From assembly GCA_002297865.1 (NCBI GenBank), contig DBKX01000263.1, positions 2,288-21,907 on the forward strand: a stretch of DNA of 19,620 nucleotides. The letters are read 5' to 3'. Origin of the DNA: Lachnoclostridium sp. UBA739. Lineage in GTDB: Bacteria > Bacillota_A > Clostridia > Lachnospirales > Lachnospiraceae. The notes below the pieces were generated by a model, which did not search any database, had not been told where the DNA came from, and saw only the letters and a program-made list of their open reading frames with translations. Shown here piece by piece: positions 1 through 7,226 of the stretch. The translations under genes were made by a program, and so were the position numbers. Within the stretch, counting starts at the first letter, position 1, and each line of letters begins with the position of its first letter.

Positions 1-1279
1 CGTAATCCAAAATTGACATATTAAGTAATTCCGGTTCTTGTTCTACTACCGAAATTGAATTTCTTCTTATACTGTACATATCTAGTTCACTAATGCTTTT
101 GTCATTGTACAAAACCTCACCTTTATATATGTCATGATACATTCCTAGTATAATATTGATTAACGTACTTTTCCCTGCACCATTTCCACCTTTTATACAA
201 TAGACAGAACCTTTTTTTAATTCCAAATTGAAATCTTTGAATAATTGTCTTTTTCCATCATAAGATACTGATAGATTCTTTAATGTAATACTATTTACTT
301 GATCTAACTTAACCTCACCGTTTGGCTCTTTGTCATACCCCATGAATTCTTCAATTCGGTCATGGGACACAACTGCTCTTTGATAATCATTTGCCAATGC
401 CATAAAATAATTGATCGAATCCATAACCAAATTGAAGTATGTGTTGATTATTGTATAATTACCAATCGAAAGCTGTCCATTTATAACCTTTACTCCACCC
501 CAGAAAATAATCACAACATAACTGAATGCAAGCAGAATAGAATTCATATTATTAAATAAGTAATTTACTTTTACCTGTTGCATTATGCTACCATATATTT
601 TATCAAAAGAATGACGCAATTCATGATTCATTTCTGGGAATAATACATTTGTTTTAATAAATGACATAAAACTTATTTGCTCTGTTCGTTTTGCAAAATA
701 CGTACTTGTATTCTCAGCCAGTTCATAATTGGCATCATAAAGTTTTTTTCTAAAAAGACGATACAGCAAAACGTATATAGGAATTACCATAATTTGAAAC
801 AACAAAATGTACTTATCAATTCTATATAGAATTACAAAGCTGACCACTATTGTAAAAAAGCTCGTAGCTATATTTACTATTTTATCAGAAAAAAATACCA
901 CCAATACACTAAGATCCTGATTAATTCGATCCATAATATACGCCGTATTTTTCTTTTCCAACTCAAGTATTTTAAAATATCGAAAACGTTCAAAAATGTC
1001 ATAGTTCATTTCAAATGTTATATTATTATTCAACTTCGTCACATAAAGCGACATTATGTACCTTGAAAATATTGTAATTAAGTTTACGCCTAGAAACAAC
1101 CCAGTGAAACCATATACATATTTCATTGACTGTTTTGATAACAAATAATCCAAGTACAATCCCGATATATAAGGTGTTAATGTAGAAGAAAGCCACAGTA
1201 CCACACTAGATACAAGAAATAAACCAAAGACCTTCTTATATCTCTTTACGTATTTTCCAACATATGTGAATATTTTCAT
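1..1279 (-). CDS. ABC exporter half-transporter (TM domain plus ATPase), 3' end beyond the window
   Basis: I translated 426 codons from ATG at 1279 down to the window edge; the stop codon is outside. The first ~310 residues are a type I ABC exporter membrane domain with hydrophobic segments near residues 18-38, 55-73, 124-152, 157-175 and 246-262. The ATPase domain follows, with Walker A GGNGAGKST at 364-372 and a Q-loop region VVEQEPEL at 411-418. The signature motif and Walker B lie beyond the edge. There is no N-terminal C39 peptidase domain, so it cannot by itself remove a double-glycine leader. A GAGG ribosome binding site precedes the ATG. It lies 176 bases downstream of two small precursor peptides and a radical SAM maturase, so its inferred job is exporting the modified peptides, or giving immunity to them. 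Confidence 0.88.
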   Translation of the reverse strand, partial: MKIFTYVGKYVKRYKKVFGLFLVSSVVLWLSSTLTPYISGLYLDYLLSKQSMKYVYGFTGLFLGVNLITIFSRYIMSLYVTKLNNNITFEMNYDIFERFRYFKILELEKKNTAYIMDRINQDLSVLVVFFSDKIVNIATSFFTIVVSFVILYRIDKYILLFQIMVIPIYVLLYRLFRKKLYDANYELAENTSTYFAKRTEQISFMSFIKTNVLFPEMNHELRHSFDKIYGSIMQQVKVNYLFNNMNSILLAFSYVVIIFWGGVKVINGQLSIGNYTIINTYFNLVMDSINYFMALANDYQRAVVSHDRIEEFMGYDKEPNGEVKLDQVNSITLKNLSVSYDGKRQLFKDFNLELKKGSVYCIKGGNGAGKSTLINIILGMYHDIYKGEVLYNDKSISELDMYSIRRNSISVVEQEPELLNMSILDY

Positions 1280-1320
1280 TTTACAAATCCTCATATTTTG
1301 CTTTTCAATTTTTATATAGC

Positions 1321-1364
1321 AAAGAGTGAATTCCATATCATTTACTGAATAGAACTCACTCTTT
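1321..1364 (-). terminator. Hairpin between precursor peptides and exporter gene (attenuator or weak terminator)
   Basis: AAAGAGTGAATTC at 1321-1333 pairs with GAACTCACTCTTT at 1352-1364, with one mismatch and an 18-base loop. On the minus strand the stem ends in CUCUUU and is followed by GCUAUAUAAA, so there is no long U tract. It lies between the second precursor gene and the exporter gene. A partial terminator would keep precursor RNA in excess over exporter RNA, and the stem would also protect the 3' end. That role is inferred. Confidence 0.5.
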
Positions 1365-1395
1365 CTATTACATAATAAGCTATTAATTTGCTTAA

Positions 1396-1424
1396 ATTAT
1401 ATACCTTATAAACAAATAATACAA
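1396..1424 (-). promoter_or_regulatory. Candidate internal promoter for the exporter gene
   Basis: The minus strand has TTGTAT at 1424-1419, a 17-base spacer, and a consensus TATAAT at 1401-1396. The -35 matches only TTG. It lies downstream of the second peptide and upstream of the hairpin, so it could drive the exporter separately. In AT-rich DNA such matches occur by chance. Confidence 0.35.
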
Positions 1425-1455
1425 GCTTTCAATATCTGCATTTTACAAAGAACAT

Positions 1456-1575
1456 TTATCCTTTATAAATACCACATGAATCATATGTACATCCAAGTCT
1501 TTTGCAAACTTCTGCTGCAGATACCTGTTCCATCTGTGTAAGAGTACTGTTTGTTGCTGCTACTGCTACTAACAT
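1456..1575 (-). CDS. Cys-containing RiPP precursor peptide B (39 aa)
   Basis: This is a 39-codon frame from ATG at 1575 to TAA at 1456, preceded by a strong AAAGGAGGA site. The N-terminus MLVAVAATNSTLTQMEQ is nearly identical to the neighbouring peptide A (MLVAVAAQNTTLQQFEQ). The C-terminal part is CKRLGCTYDSCGIYKG, with cysteines at residues 24, 29 and 34 (C-x4-C-x4-C). A conserved N-terminus followed by a Cys-bearing, more variable tail, next to a radical SAM/SPASM enzyme and an ABC exporter, is typical of leader-core RiPP precursors such as sactipeptides and ranthipeptides. No GG or other known cleavage site is visible. The product class and the linkage made are inferred; I do not recognise this peptide family. 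Confidence 0.75.
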   Translation of the reverse strand: MLVAVAATNSTLTQMEQVSAAEVCKRLGCTYDSCGIYKG

Positions 1576-1616
1576 AGTCCTTCCTCCTTTCATCTACTGT
1601 ATAAGGTATTATTTAA

Positions 1617-1742
1617 CTATTTGATTCTTACTGTGCAATGAGTATATGTACATCCATTTCTTGGACACTCTACTTGCTCAACTTCTTTTATCTGTTCAAA
1701 TTGTTGAAGTGTTGTATTTTGTGCTGCTACTGCTACTAACAT
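1617..1742 (-). CDS. Cys-containing RiPP precursor peptide A (41 aa)
   Basis: This is a 41-codon frame from ATG at 1742 to TAG at 1617, preceded by a consensus AAGGAGG site seven bases before the ATG. It starts 36 bases after the stop of the radical SAM maturase and is followed 41 bases later by its paralogue, peptide B. The leader-like N-terminus MLVAVAAQNTTLQQFEQ is shared with peptide B. The tail CPRNGCTYTHCTVRIK has cysteines at residues 26, 31 and 36. The two tails share the pattern C-x-R-x-G-C-T-Y-x-x-C, while the residues between differ, as expected for recently duplicated precursors. It is probably modified by the upstream enzyme and exported by the downstream transporter. Sactipeptide- or ranthipeptide-like thioethers are possible but unproven. 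Confidence 0.77.
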   Translation of the reverse strand: MLVAVAAQNTTLQQFEQIKEVEQVECPRNGCTYTHCTVRIK

Positions 1743-1778
1743 ACTAAGTCCTCCTTAGTTTGATTTATATAAAAGTGC

Positions 1779-3098
1779 CTATTCTGTAATGTCACTCTTT
1801 TCTTCCCCATTGGCACTTTTTTTCGATAAAATTACCCTTAAACACTCTGGCAAATATTGATCTAATGTGTATTTTTGTTCTACACATGACTCCACATTCT
1901 CTAATCTTCTACTTGGGCAGCCTCCCATACAAATTGGAAGATATTTACATTCAATACATCTATTATCTAATGTTGGATCATATAACATATATTGATTAAG
2001 TAATGCAACATTTCCTTCGAAATTTTTGTCTGTTAGAGATCCTACTCTATTTTCCTTTATACCGATATCATTCCAACATTTATATATGTATCCATCTGCA
2101 TCAATTACATAAGCATTTGTCATATTTGCGCCACAATATGCTCCCATTGGCTTTGGATAATCCGCTGTAATATCCTGTTTATTCTGAAGCATAAAATCTA
2201 AGTTAAACCTGGAATACCTCTCAAGCGACAAGCACTTTGAAGTCTCATAACTGTCATTTGCATCTTCAACATGTCCCAAATATGGATGAACCTTATCGTA
2301 AACATTGTTTTCTTTAAAAACATCTATTATTTCATTGATTCGTTTATAATTTTGTACATCTACATTGATTCGAACTACTATTGGAATAATGTCAGCACAT
2401 GCAATAACATTTTCCATTATAGCTTTATATGTTCCCTGCCCCCCAAGCAATGGTCGTCTCGTATCATGAATATCTTGTGGACCATCCAAAGTTATCTGTA
2501 CATAATCCACTTTGGATTCTACTAATTTCTGTGCCACTTCTTTTGTTAGAAAATATCCATTGGTCACAACATTAGCACTATATGATATTTTATTTTCTTC
2601 ACAAATTTCATTTATCTTTTGTGACAGAGAATAAATGATGTCCACATGAAGTAACGGTTCTCCACCAAACCAAGTAATATGTAAGCTAGACGTAGTAGAA
2701 GCCTTTCTCTGAATAAAATCTATGATTTTTTCTGATACCTCTACATTCATTCGTGAACCATGGTCGCTATTCTTTTCAAAGCAATATACACAGCCGAAAT
2801 TGCATTGCATAGTAGGTGCAATTGTCAAAGAAAGACTAGTACTATCATATTTATCTTTATTAAATGCATAACGTACTAATGCTAACTCATCAACATCATC
2901 ATCTAAAATATAACCATTTACTTTTAGTTGTTTACACTGTTCTTCGTCTTGAATAGGAATCCCCCTTTTTTCCAAATTCTGCAAAGCGTCATAATATTCC
3001 TGTTCAATTTGACTCAATGCACCAGTCCTTGAATTAAAAAGAACCCATTCGTTATCGGAATCACCTTTATAAAAAAAATTGTATTTTGATACTTTCAT
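1779..3098 (-). CDS. Radical SAM/SPASM peptide maturase
   Basis: This 439-residue protein has the length usual for radical SAM RiPP maturases. The N-terminal ~85 residues (from MKVSKYNFFY) form a separate region that may bind the leader peptide. The radical SAM cluster motif is C99-x3-C103-x2-C106 (CNFGCVYC), followed by the SAM-contacting FGGEPLL at 144-150. The SPASM domain is complete: C322, G336-x4-C341, C381-x2-C384-x5-C390-x3-C394, C405, and a further C419. It should therefore carry two auxiliary Fe-S clusters. It is the first gene of the operon, directly upstream of two Cys-containing small peptides. This supports a role in forming crosslinks on them, probably from Cys sulfur. An anaerobic sulfatase-maturase role is less likely because no sulfatase is nearby. 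Confidence 0.9.
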   Translation of the reverse strand: MKVSKYNFFYKGDSDNEWVLFNSRTGALSQIEQEYYDALQNLEKRGIPIQDEEQCKQLKVNGYILDDDVDELALVRYAFNKDKYDSTSLSLTIAPTMQCNFGCVYCFEKNSDHGSRMNVEVSEKIIDFIQRKASTTSSLHITWFGGEPLLHVDIIYSLSQKINEICEENKISYSANVVTNGYFLTKEVAQKLVESKVDYVQITLDGPQDIHDTRRPLLGGQGTYKAIMENVIACADIIPIVVRINVDVQNYKRINEIIDVFKENNVYDKVHPYLGHVEDANDSYETSKCLSLERYSRFNLDFMLQNKQDITADYPKPMGAYCGANMTNAYVIDADGYIYKCWNDIGIKENRVGSLTDKNFEGNVALLNQYMLYDPTLDNRCIECKYLPICMGGCPSRRLENVESCVEQKYTLDQYLPECLRVILSKKSANGEEKSDITE

Positions 3099-3128
3099 AC
3101 AAAACCCCTTTTTTCTTTTTGTAAACTG

Positions 3129-3137
3129 ATTATATCA
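3129..3137 (-). promoter_or_regulatory. Extended -10 promoter of the RiPP operon
   Basis: The minus strand reads TGATATAAT at 3137-3129, a perfect TGnTATAAT extended -10 element, about 30 bases before the maturase ATG. No good -35 box sits 17 bases upstream, which is acceptable for an extended -10 promoter. A GGGG ribosome binding site follows near 3106-3109. Confidence 0.55.
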
Positions 3138-3250
3138 CTATTTGTCTAAAAATTAAACACTTTTTTAGTTTTTTTGACTTTATTTTTTTAACTTTTATCA
3201 ATATATTCCTTTATTTAAAAAGGTGCTGTAAAAATTTGTTTTTGTAGATC

Positions 3251-3295
3251 AAAAAAAAGCCAGTTTCTATGGGTTTCTTCCATTCAAACTGGCTT
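3251..3295 (-). terminator. Rho-independent terminator after the beta-helix gene
   Basis: AAGCCAGTTT at 3257-3266 pairs perfectly with AAACTGGCTT at 3286-3295. On the minus strand the stem runs into a tract of eight T (A on plus, 3251-3258). It ends transcription of the beta-helix gene and insulates the RiPP operon. Confidence 0.9.
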
Positions 3296-3348
3296 GTATT
3301 ATATATGGGTGTTGACGAGACTATAACATCCATTACTCATACTGCTTC

Positions 3349-4020
3349 CTATTTCTTACCTGCTACTTCTCCAGCCTTTTTATAAATACTATTTGCTGGA
3401 ACACATCCACGCACACTAGATAATGGATACACGTTACTGTTACGCCCTATTACAGTACCTGGATTTAGCACACTATTGCATCCTACTTCCACGTAATCAC
3501 CTAAAAATGCTCCTACTTTCTTAAGTCCTGTCTGTGTTGCTTTTCCATCACACTTAATAGAAACCAGTGTCTTATCTGACTTAACATTAGAAGTAATAGA
3601 GCCTGCTCCCATATGGGAACGGTAACCTAGAATGGAATCCCCCACATAATTATAATGCGGAACCTGCACGTAGTTAAATAGAATTACATTTTTTAACTCA
3701 GTAGAATTTCCTACTACACAATGTTCTCCAACGATTGCATTTCCACGAATAAATGCACAATGACGGATTTCCGCTTCTTTACAGATAATCGCCGGTCCAT
3801 TAATATAAGCAGTTGGTGCAACTTTTGCACTTTTTGCAACCCAAACATTACCATTCACTAAATCATACTCGTCAAAAGATAACTGGCTTCCTAATGCCAT
3901 AATATAGTCTTTAATTAAAGGCAGTACCTTCCAAGGATATGCCTGATTTTTGAACAGATCTGCTGCTATAGTCTGCTCTAAATCATATAGACTGTCAATT
4001 GTCATATCTGCAATGCTCAT
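3349..4020 (-). CDS. Left-handed beta-helix (hexapeptide repeat) protein, GlmU C-terminal-like
   Basis: This is a 223-residue protein. The start at 4020 (MSIADMTIDSLYDLEQT) is chosen because GGGAGGAAACAAA lies directly before this ATG; the frame extends 35 codons further to a TTG that overlaps the terminator of the preceding gene. Residues ~1-50 are helical. The rest is a run of hexapeptide turns (for example VAKSAKVAPTAYI, NAIVGEHCVVGN, VEVGCNSVLNPG) forming a left-handed beta-helix. The segment around YVGDSILGYRSHMGAGSI resembles the acetyltransferase half of GlmU. The uridylyltransferase half (LxAGxGTRM loop) is absent. Such proteins in Clostridia are often labelled UDP-GlcNAc pyrophosphorylase-related, but that catalytic domain is missing. 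A sugar-nucleotide acyltransferase-like role is likely; the substrate is unknown. Confidence 0.8.
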   Translation of the reverse strand: MSIADMTIDSLYDLEQTIAADLFKNQAYPWKVLPLIKDYIMALGSQLSFDEYDLVNGNVWVAKSAKVAPTAYINGPAIICKEAEIRHCAFIRGNAIVGEHCVVGNSTELKNVILFNYVQVPHYNYVGDSILGYRSHMGAGSITSNVKSDKTLVSIKCDGKATQTGLKKVGAFLGDYVEVGCNSVLNPGTVIGRNSNVYPLSSVRGCVPANSIYKKAGEVAGKK

Positions 4021-4064
4021 TTTGTTTCCTCCCAACACTTCCAATATTTTTTCTTTTATATATG

Positions 4065-4093
4065 ATTTTACAACAATTACTTCATTTACGCAA
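4065..4093 (-). promoter_or_regulatory. Candidate promoter of the beta-helix gene
   Basis: The minus strand has TTGCGT at 4093-4088, a 17-base spacer and TAAAAT at 4070-4065. This lies 45 bases before the chosen ATG and downstream of the amylase terminator, which supports the start at 4020 over the longer frame. Confidence 0.4.
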
Positions 4094-4107
4094 TTACCTA
4101 TAACGCG

Positions 4108-4144
4108 AAAAAGCTGCCATACCAATTTTACTTAGTACAGCAGC
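4108..4144 (-). terminator. Likely terminator of the amylase gene
   Basis: GCTGC at 4113-4117 pairs with GCAGC at 4140-4144, with further pairing inside (TAC/GTA and AA/TT around an internal loop). On the minus strand the stem is followed by TTTTTCG. It lies 32 bases past the amylase stop codon. The stem is imperfect. Confidence 0.6.
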
Positions 4145-4176
4145 CTCTTCTTACTAGATTACATATATTTAATTTT

Positions 4177-6384
4177 TTAAAAAGGGAGCCATGTATTTGT
4201 TCCTGTATTATAAATATTGCCTTTTCCAGGATAGATTAAATCTGCTGTCTGAGAACCGCTTCCATTACTGAAAATGACATTTGCGTAATCTTTTGATACT
4301 TCTACTGACCATACGTTGTCTCCTTCATATGTCATGGCAACTCCAGGCCAAGAACCGATTGTATCATTGCTGCTGTTCCACATGTAACAGTAAACCTGAG
4401 ACCAGTTACTTGTATTCTTACAATATACCTTGTAGCTTTCCGATGGTGTTTCACTGCCTGTGCTATATTTAGACCATGAATTGGTCTTATTGTTAAATAT
4501 GTATCCACTTCCTGGTGATGTCATATCACCTGTCTGTGCGCCACTGCCATTGTTAAAGATTACATTTTGATAGTTTGCTGGCATCTTGTAAGCCCATACA
4601 TTGTCACCTACATAAGTCATCTTTGTACCAGGCCATGATCCATTTGTGTCATTGCCATTATTCCACATATAGCAGTTTACATTTGACCAGCCAGCTTCAT
4701 TTTTCACATAAATGACATTGCCTGTGATTGGTGTTGCAGAAGGTGCTACACTTGGGCTTGTTGAAGGCTGTGTACTTGGTGTTGGTGATGGTGCTACACT
4801 TGGTCTAATTGGGGGTTGAATAGAATTGTATACAACTGCAATTCCATCTTTATCTTTTATATTTCCTCTGATTCTTCCACCCGATACAGTAAATGTTTCA
4901 CCAGATACCTGATCTGTGTAATAACCATCTTTCATGCGGTTTGCTTGAATATCAACATAACCAGCTCCGTCCATGTTCGCAATAATAACACCTGAGTTAC
5001 CTCTTTCTGTGTAAACTACATTTCCACTGCTGGATACACATTGTTCCTGTCCTACGAAGTAGTTGTGGAATCTGTTTACTGCTGCTACGTCTGGGTCAGA
5101 CCATGTCATGGTTCCTACGTCACCCATATTAGTTGGTGTTACTTGTGATTTTGGATATTTATCACCAAATTCATCTTTTAAAATCTGATCAGAGTAATAA
5201 GGTCTTGCAAAATATAATGCAGTAGAATCTTTCTTTGCTGCAACTACAGACCATGTTCCTTTAACCATTTTGTCTGTTGCAAGGTAAGATGGTCCACCCA
5301 TATAGGTATCATGCGATTCAGCCCAAAGAACTGTTTTCTTTGCTTCGTAACGAGCATTTCCTGATGCAGCACTTCCTGCGTTTTTATAACGGAATGTGCT
5401 TAATATCTGATCGCCTGTTCCATTATCTGTTACTGACATGTATTTTGTGTAGTTACCGATATCGAAATTATCGCCTACTGTATTTAAAATTTCACCATAA
5501 ATGAATAAATCATGATCTGCATAGTTACGAATTCCGTTAATTACGGTTGGCCAGAAGTCACTGCCAAAATCACCGTCTGCTGGTGTTTCAATATGTTTTG
5601 CTGCATCGAAACGGAATCCATCTGCGCCACAGTCAACACATTCTTTTAATAAACCTAATACCATATTTTGAACTCGTTTGTCCGCTGTATTTAAATCTGG
5701 CATTCCAATAGTTCCCTGTGTGATGTCTTTACGACCATCACTGAACCAGCACTGGATATCATTGATATGCCAATAGGTAGGATCTGTTAACATGTCTGGG
5801 TTACAATAAGTTCCAACTTGTTGGGATACATCCGATAGCTTGTTTTTCCAGCCTGTAATATTCGCCATGTGATTTGCAACAATATCAACGATAACCTTAA
5901 CACCATATTTTTCAGCTTCGTCACACATTGCTTTAAATTCTGATTTTGTTCCAAGGAAGGATTGTCCATTATCACAAATATTCATAGATACTGGCTGATA
6001 GAGTTTCCACCATTGTCCTTCACTTGCCCCACAGCCATCTGGAATACCTACATTTAATTCTGTTACACCTTCGTAAGCGTAATCCTTTGGTTGGGTTACT
6101 GGTGAAGTCTGAATTGCAGAATAACCGGATTCTGCGATTAACTTCATGTTTGCTTTGATATTATTATAAGACCAGTTCCAGCAATGGAGGATAACGCCAT
6201 CCTGTACATTATCTACTAGTCCATAATCTTGTGTTGCTGCTGATATGGTTGTTTCCTTCGTGGAAACGTTACCATTTGATTGTAAAGTAAACCCTGAAAA
6301 TGAAATAGATGCACTTGCTATTGTTATCCCCATTAATAATGCAAGTGTACGTGCTTTTTTCGATTTTCTACATAACCGACTCAT
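4177..6384 (-). CDS. Secreted alpha-amylase, GH13, with two CBM26 starch-binding modules
   Basis: A 735-residue endo-acting alpha-1,4-glucan hydrolase. The ATG at 6384 is preferred over an in-frame TTG 24 bases upstream because AGGAGAAAGGAAAGG immediately precedes it. Residues 1-40 are a signal peptide: a basic start (RKSKKAR) and a hydrophobic stretch at about 13-32. The GH13 regions are all present: DIVANH 167-172, GFRFDAAKH with nucleophile D260, YGEIL with acid E298, and ESHD with H358-D359. A Pro/Ser/Thr-rich linker (about 523-552) leads to two tandem repeats at about 556-640 and 651-735. Each has YMWN..ND..GSWPG, VIF.NGSG.QT and NxW signatures of CBM26. There is no sortase or S-layer anchor, so the enzyme is probably released or held only on starch. 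It appears monocistronic. Confidence 0.95.
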   Translation of the reverse strand: MSRLCRKSKKARTLALLMGITIASASISFSGFTLQSNGNVSTKETTISAATQDYGLVDNVQDGVILHCWNWSYNNIKANMKLIAESGYSAIQTSPVTQPKDYAYEGVTELNVGIPDGCGASEGQWWKLYQPVSMNICDNGQSFLGTKSEFKAMCDEAEKYGVKVIVDIVANHMANITGWKNKLSDVSQQVGTYCNPDMLTDPTYWHINDIQCWFSDGRKDITQGTIGMPDLNTADKRVQNMVLGLLKECVDCGADGFRFDAAKHIETPADGDFGSDFWPTVINGIRNYADHDLFIYGEILNTVGDNFDIGNYTKYMSVTDNGTGDQILSTFRYKNAGSAASGNARYEAKKTVLWAESHDTYMGGPSYLATDKMVKGTWSVVAAKKDSTALYFARPYYSDQILKDEFGDKYPKSQVTPTNMGDVGTMTWSDPDVAAVNRFHNYFVGQEQCVSSSGNVVYTERGNSGVIIANMDGAGYVDIQANRMKDGYYTDQVSGETFTVSGGRIRGNIKDKDGIAVVYNSIQPPIRPSVAPSPTPSTQPSTSPSVAPSATPITGNVIYVKNEAGWSNVNCYMWNNGNDTNGSWPGTKMTYVGDNVWAYKMPANYQNVIFNNGSGAQTGDMTSPGSGYIFNNKTNSWSKYSTGSETPSESYKVYCKNTSNWSQVYCYMWNSSNDTIGSWPGVAMTYEGDNVWSVEVSKDYANVIFSNGSGSQTADLIYPGKGNIYNTGTNTWLPF

Positions 6385-6462
6385 ATAACACCTTTCCTTT
6401 CTCCTCAATCTGATTGCTACTAAATTACTTGTTTTATGTACATTGTTATTGTCTATATTTAT

Positions 6463-6497
6463 ATTATACAGGACTTTTTAACTATACGATATGTTAA
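6463..6497 (-). promoter_or_regulatory. Amylase promoter region with a palindromic operator-like site
   Basis: The minus strand has a TATAAT at 6468-6463, about 80 bases before the amylase ATG. No good -35 lies at the usual distance. Just upstream, at 6478-6497, is TTAACTATACGATATGTTAA. Its five outer bases on each side are a perfect inverted repeat, and it has a central CG. LacI-family regulators of sugar genes bind palindromes with a central CG, so a repressor or CcpA-like operator is possible. The inner bases do not pair symmetrically and it does not fit the standard cre consensus. Confidence 0.3.
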
Positions 6498-6600
6498 TTT
6501 TTTTTGATACATGTTGAATCCTTGTGTTCTAAACTGTTAATTGTAACATTTTTGCATTGTATTTTCATTTTATTTTGTGTATTTTAACAATATTTACGCC

Positions 6601-6638
6601 AAAAAAATCATTACCAAACCCAATTGGCAATGATTTTT
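6601..6638. terminator. Bidirectional-looking hairpin terminator between topB region and amylase gene
   Basis: AAAAATCATT at 6603-6612 pairs with AATGATTTTT at 6629-6638. Inner CCAA/TTGG pairs follow a single mismatch. A runs on the left and T runs on the right give U tails in both directions. Its main use is to stop minus-strand transcripts coming from the topoisomerase region. Confidence 0.85.
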
Positions 6639-6665
6639 CATCAACAAATTTCCCATTCGATTTTA

Positions 6666-6761
6666 TTATTCATTCTCGTAATGATTAACATAGACTTCAA
6701 TCCAGTCGATAAATTTTCCAGTTTTAATGAATAATTCAAAAGCATTTGTTGCTTTTCCAAT
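6666..6761 (-). CDS. Possible small YqzL-like reading frame lacking a standard start codon
   Basis: Directly after the TGA that ends the topoisomerase C-terminal fragment, the same frame stays open for 33 codons to TAA at 6666. The residues read like real protein: IGKATNAFELFIKTGK followed by FIDWIEVYVNHYENE. The pattern of an aromatic residue, then F-x-K-T-G, then an acidic residue and Y resembles the small YqzL family common in Firmicutes. No ATG, GTG or TTG lies in this frame after the TGA. An ATT at 6761 sits ten bases after GGGGAG and is the only candidate start I can offer. Alternatives are read-through of the TGA, or a remnant. The YqzL resemblance is from memory of the pattern and is tentative. 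Confidence 0.3.
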   Translation of the reverse strand: MGKATNAFELFIKTGKFIDWIEVYVNHYENE

Positions 6762-6767
6762 ACTATA

Positions 6768-7217
6768 TCATCTCCCCGTATCAATAAACTCCATACTCCA
6801 ATTATATCTCCCCGTCTTCTCATCCTTCTTATAATAAAAATACGCCGAGAACTTATTCCCATTTTTACTCACACATCCATGGAATCCAACCCTTCCGCCT
6901 TCTAACAGTATCTTCACCATCTGCTCCGACACTTTCTTTCCAAAAGACTGAATGTATCTATCGTCTTTCCAAATGGTATATTTGCAGCCATTTCTCCAGT
7001 TGCTGCAGCCAAATGCTTTCTTTGTCTCCACTACCGGACTACCACACTCAGGGCAGATACCAACCACATTAGCACCTTCTGGCGCAGTACTCTTCGCACC
7101 AAACTTTGCATCATTTTTGATGTCGTCCACAGATTTTCTTACAAAGTCGGTAATTAGCTCCATAAAGTCTGCCTTGGTATATTTCTTTTTCTCGATATCC
7201 GAAAGGGTCTTTTCCAA
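6768..7217 (-). CDS. topB: C-terminal fragment of DNA topoisomerase III (zinc-ribbon/Toprim_C repeat part)
   Basis: This 149-codon frame is in the same frame as the upstream topB fragment, separated only by TAA ACT GGA CGT. It begins at a TTG (LEKTLSDIEKKKYTKADF), which is the expected continuation of the topoisomerase core. It then carries a zinc-ribbon-like module (CPECGSPVVETKKAFGCS, then NWRNGCKYTIW) and a C-terminal repeat ending MEFIDTGR. Together the two pieces give about 721 residues, a normal size for a Firmicute TopB. No good ribosome binding site precedes the TTG. Translation would need re-initiation nine bases after the stop, or read-through. It is probably the detached tail of a broken gene rather than an independent one. 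Confidence 0.7.
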   Translation of the reverse strand: MEKTLSDIEKKKYTKADFMELITDFVRKSVDDIKNDAKFGAKSTAPEGANVVGICPECGSPVVETKKAFGCSNWRNGCKYTIWKDDRYIQSFGKKVSEQMVKILLEGGRVGFHGCVSKNGNKFSAYFYYKKDEKTGRYNWSMEFIDTGR

Positions 7218-7226
7218 ACGTCCAGT

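Noticed and set aside
1456..1742. Assigning the peptides to a named family such as Clo7bot or CLI_3235 bacteriocin-like precursors
   Set aside because: Those are also small Cys-containing clostridial peptides next to radical SAM enzymes, but I cannot match their sequences to these from the window alone.
4021..4125. 35-codon upstream extension of the beta-helix protein from a TTG
   Set aside because: It runs through the amylase terminator and the likely promoter, while a strong GGGAGG site sits right before the internal ATG at 4020.
6641..6862. 73-codon minus-strand frame overlapping the topB tail
   Set aside because: It overlaps the zinc-ribbon fragment in another frame and has Arg/Ile-rich low-complexity sequence. 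The frame continuing from the TGA looks far more protein-like.
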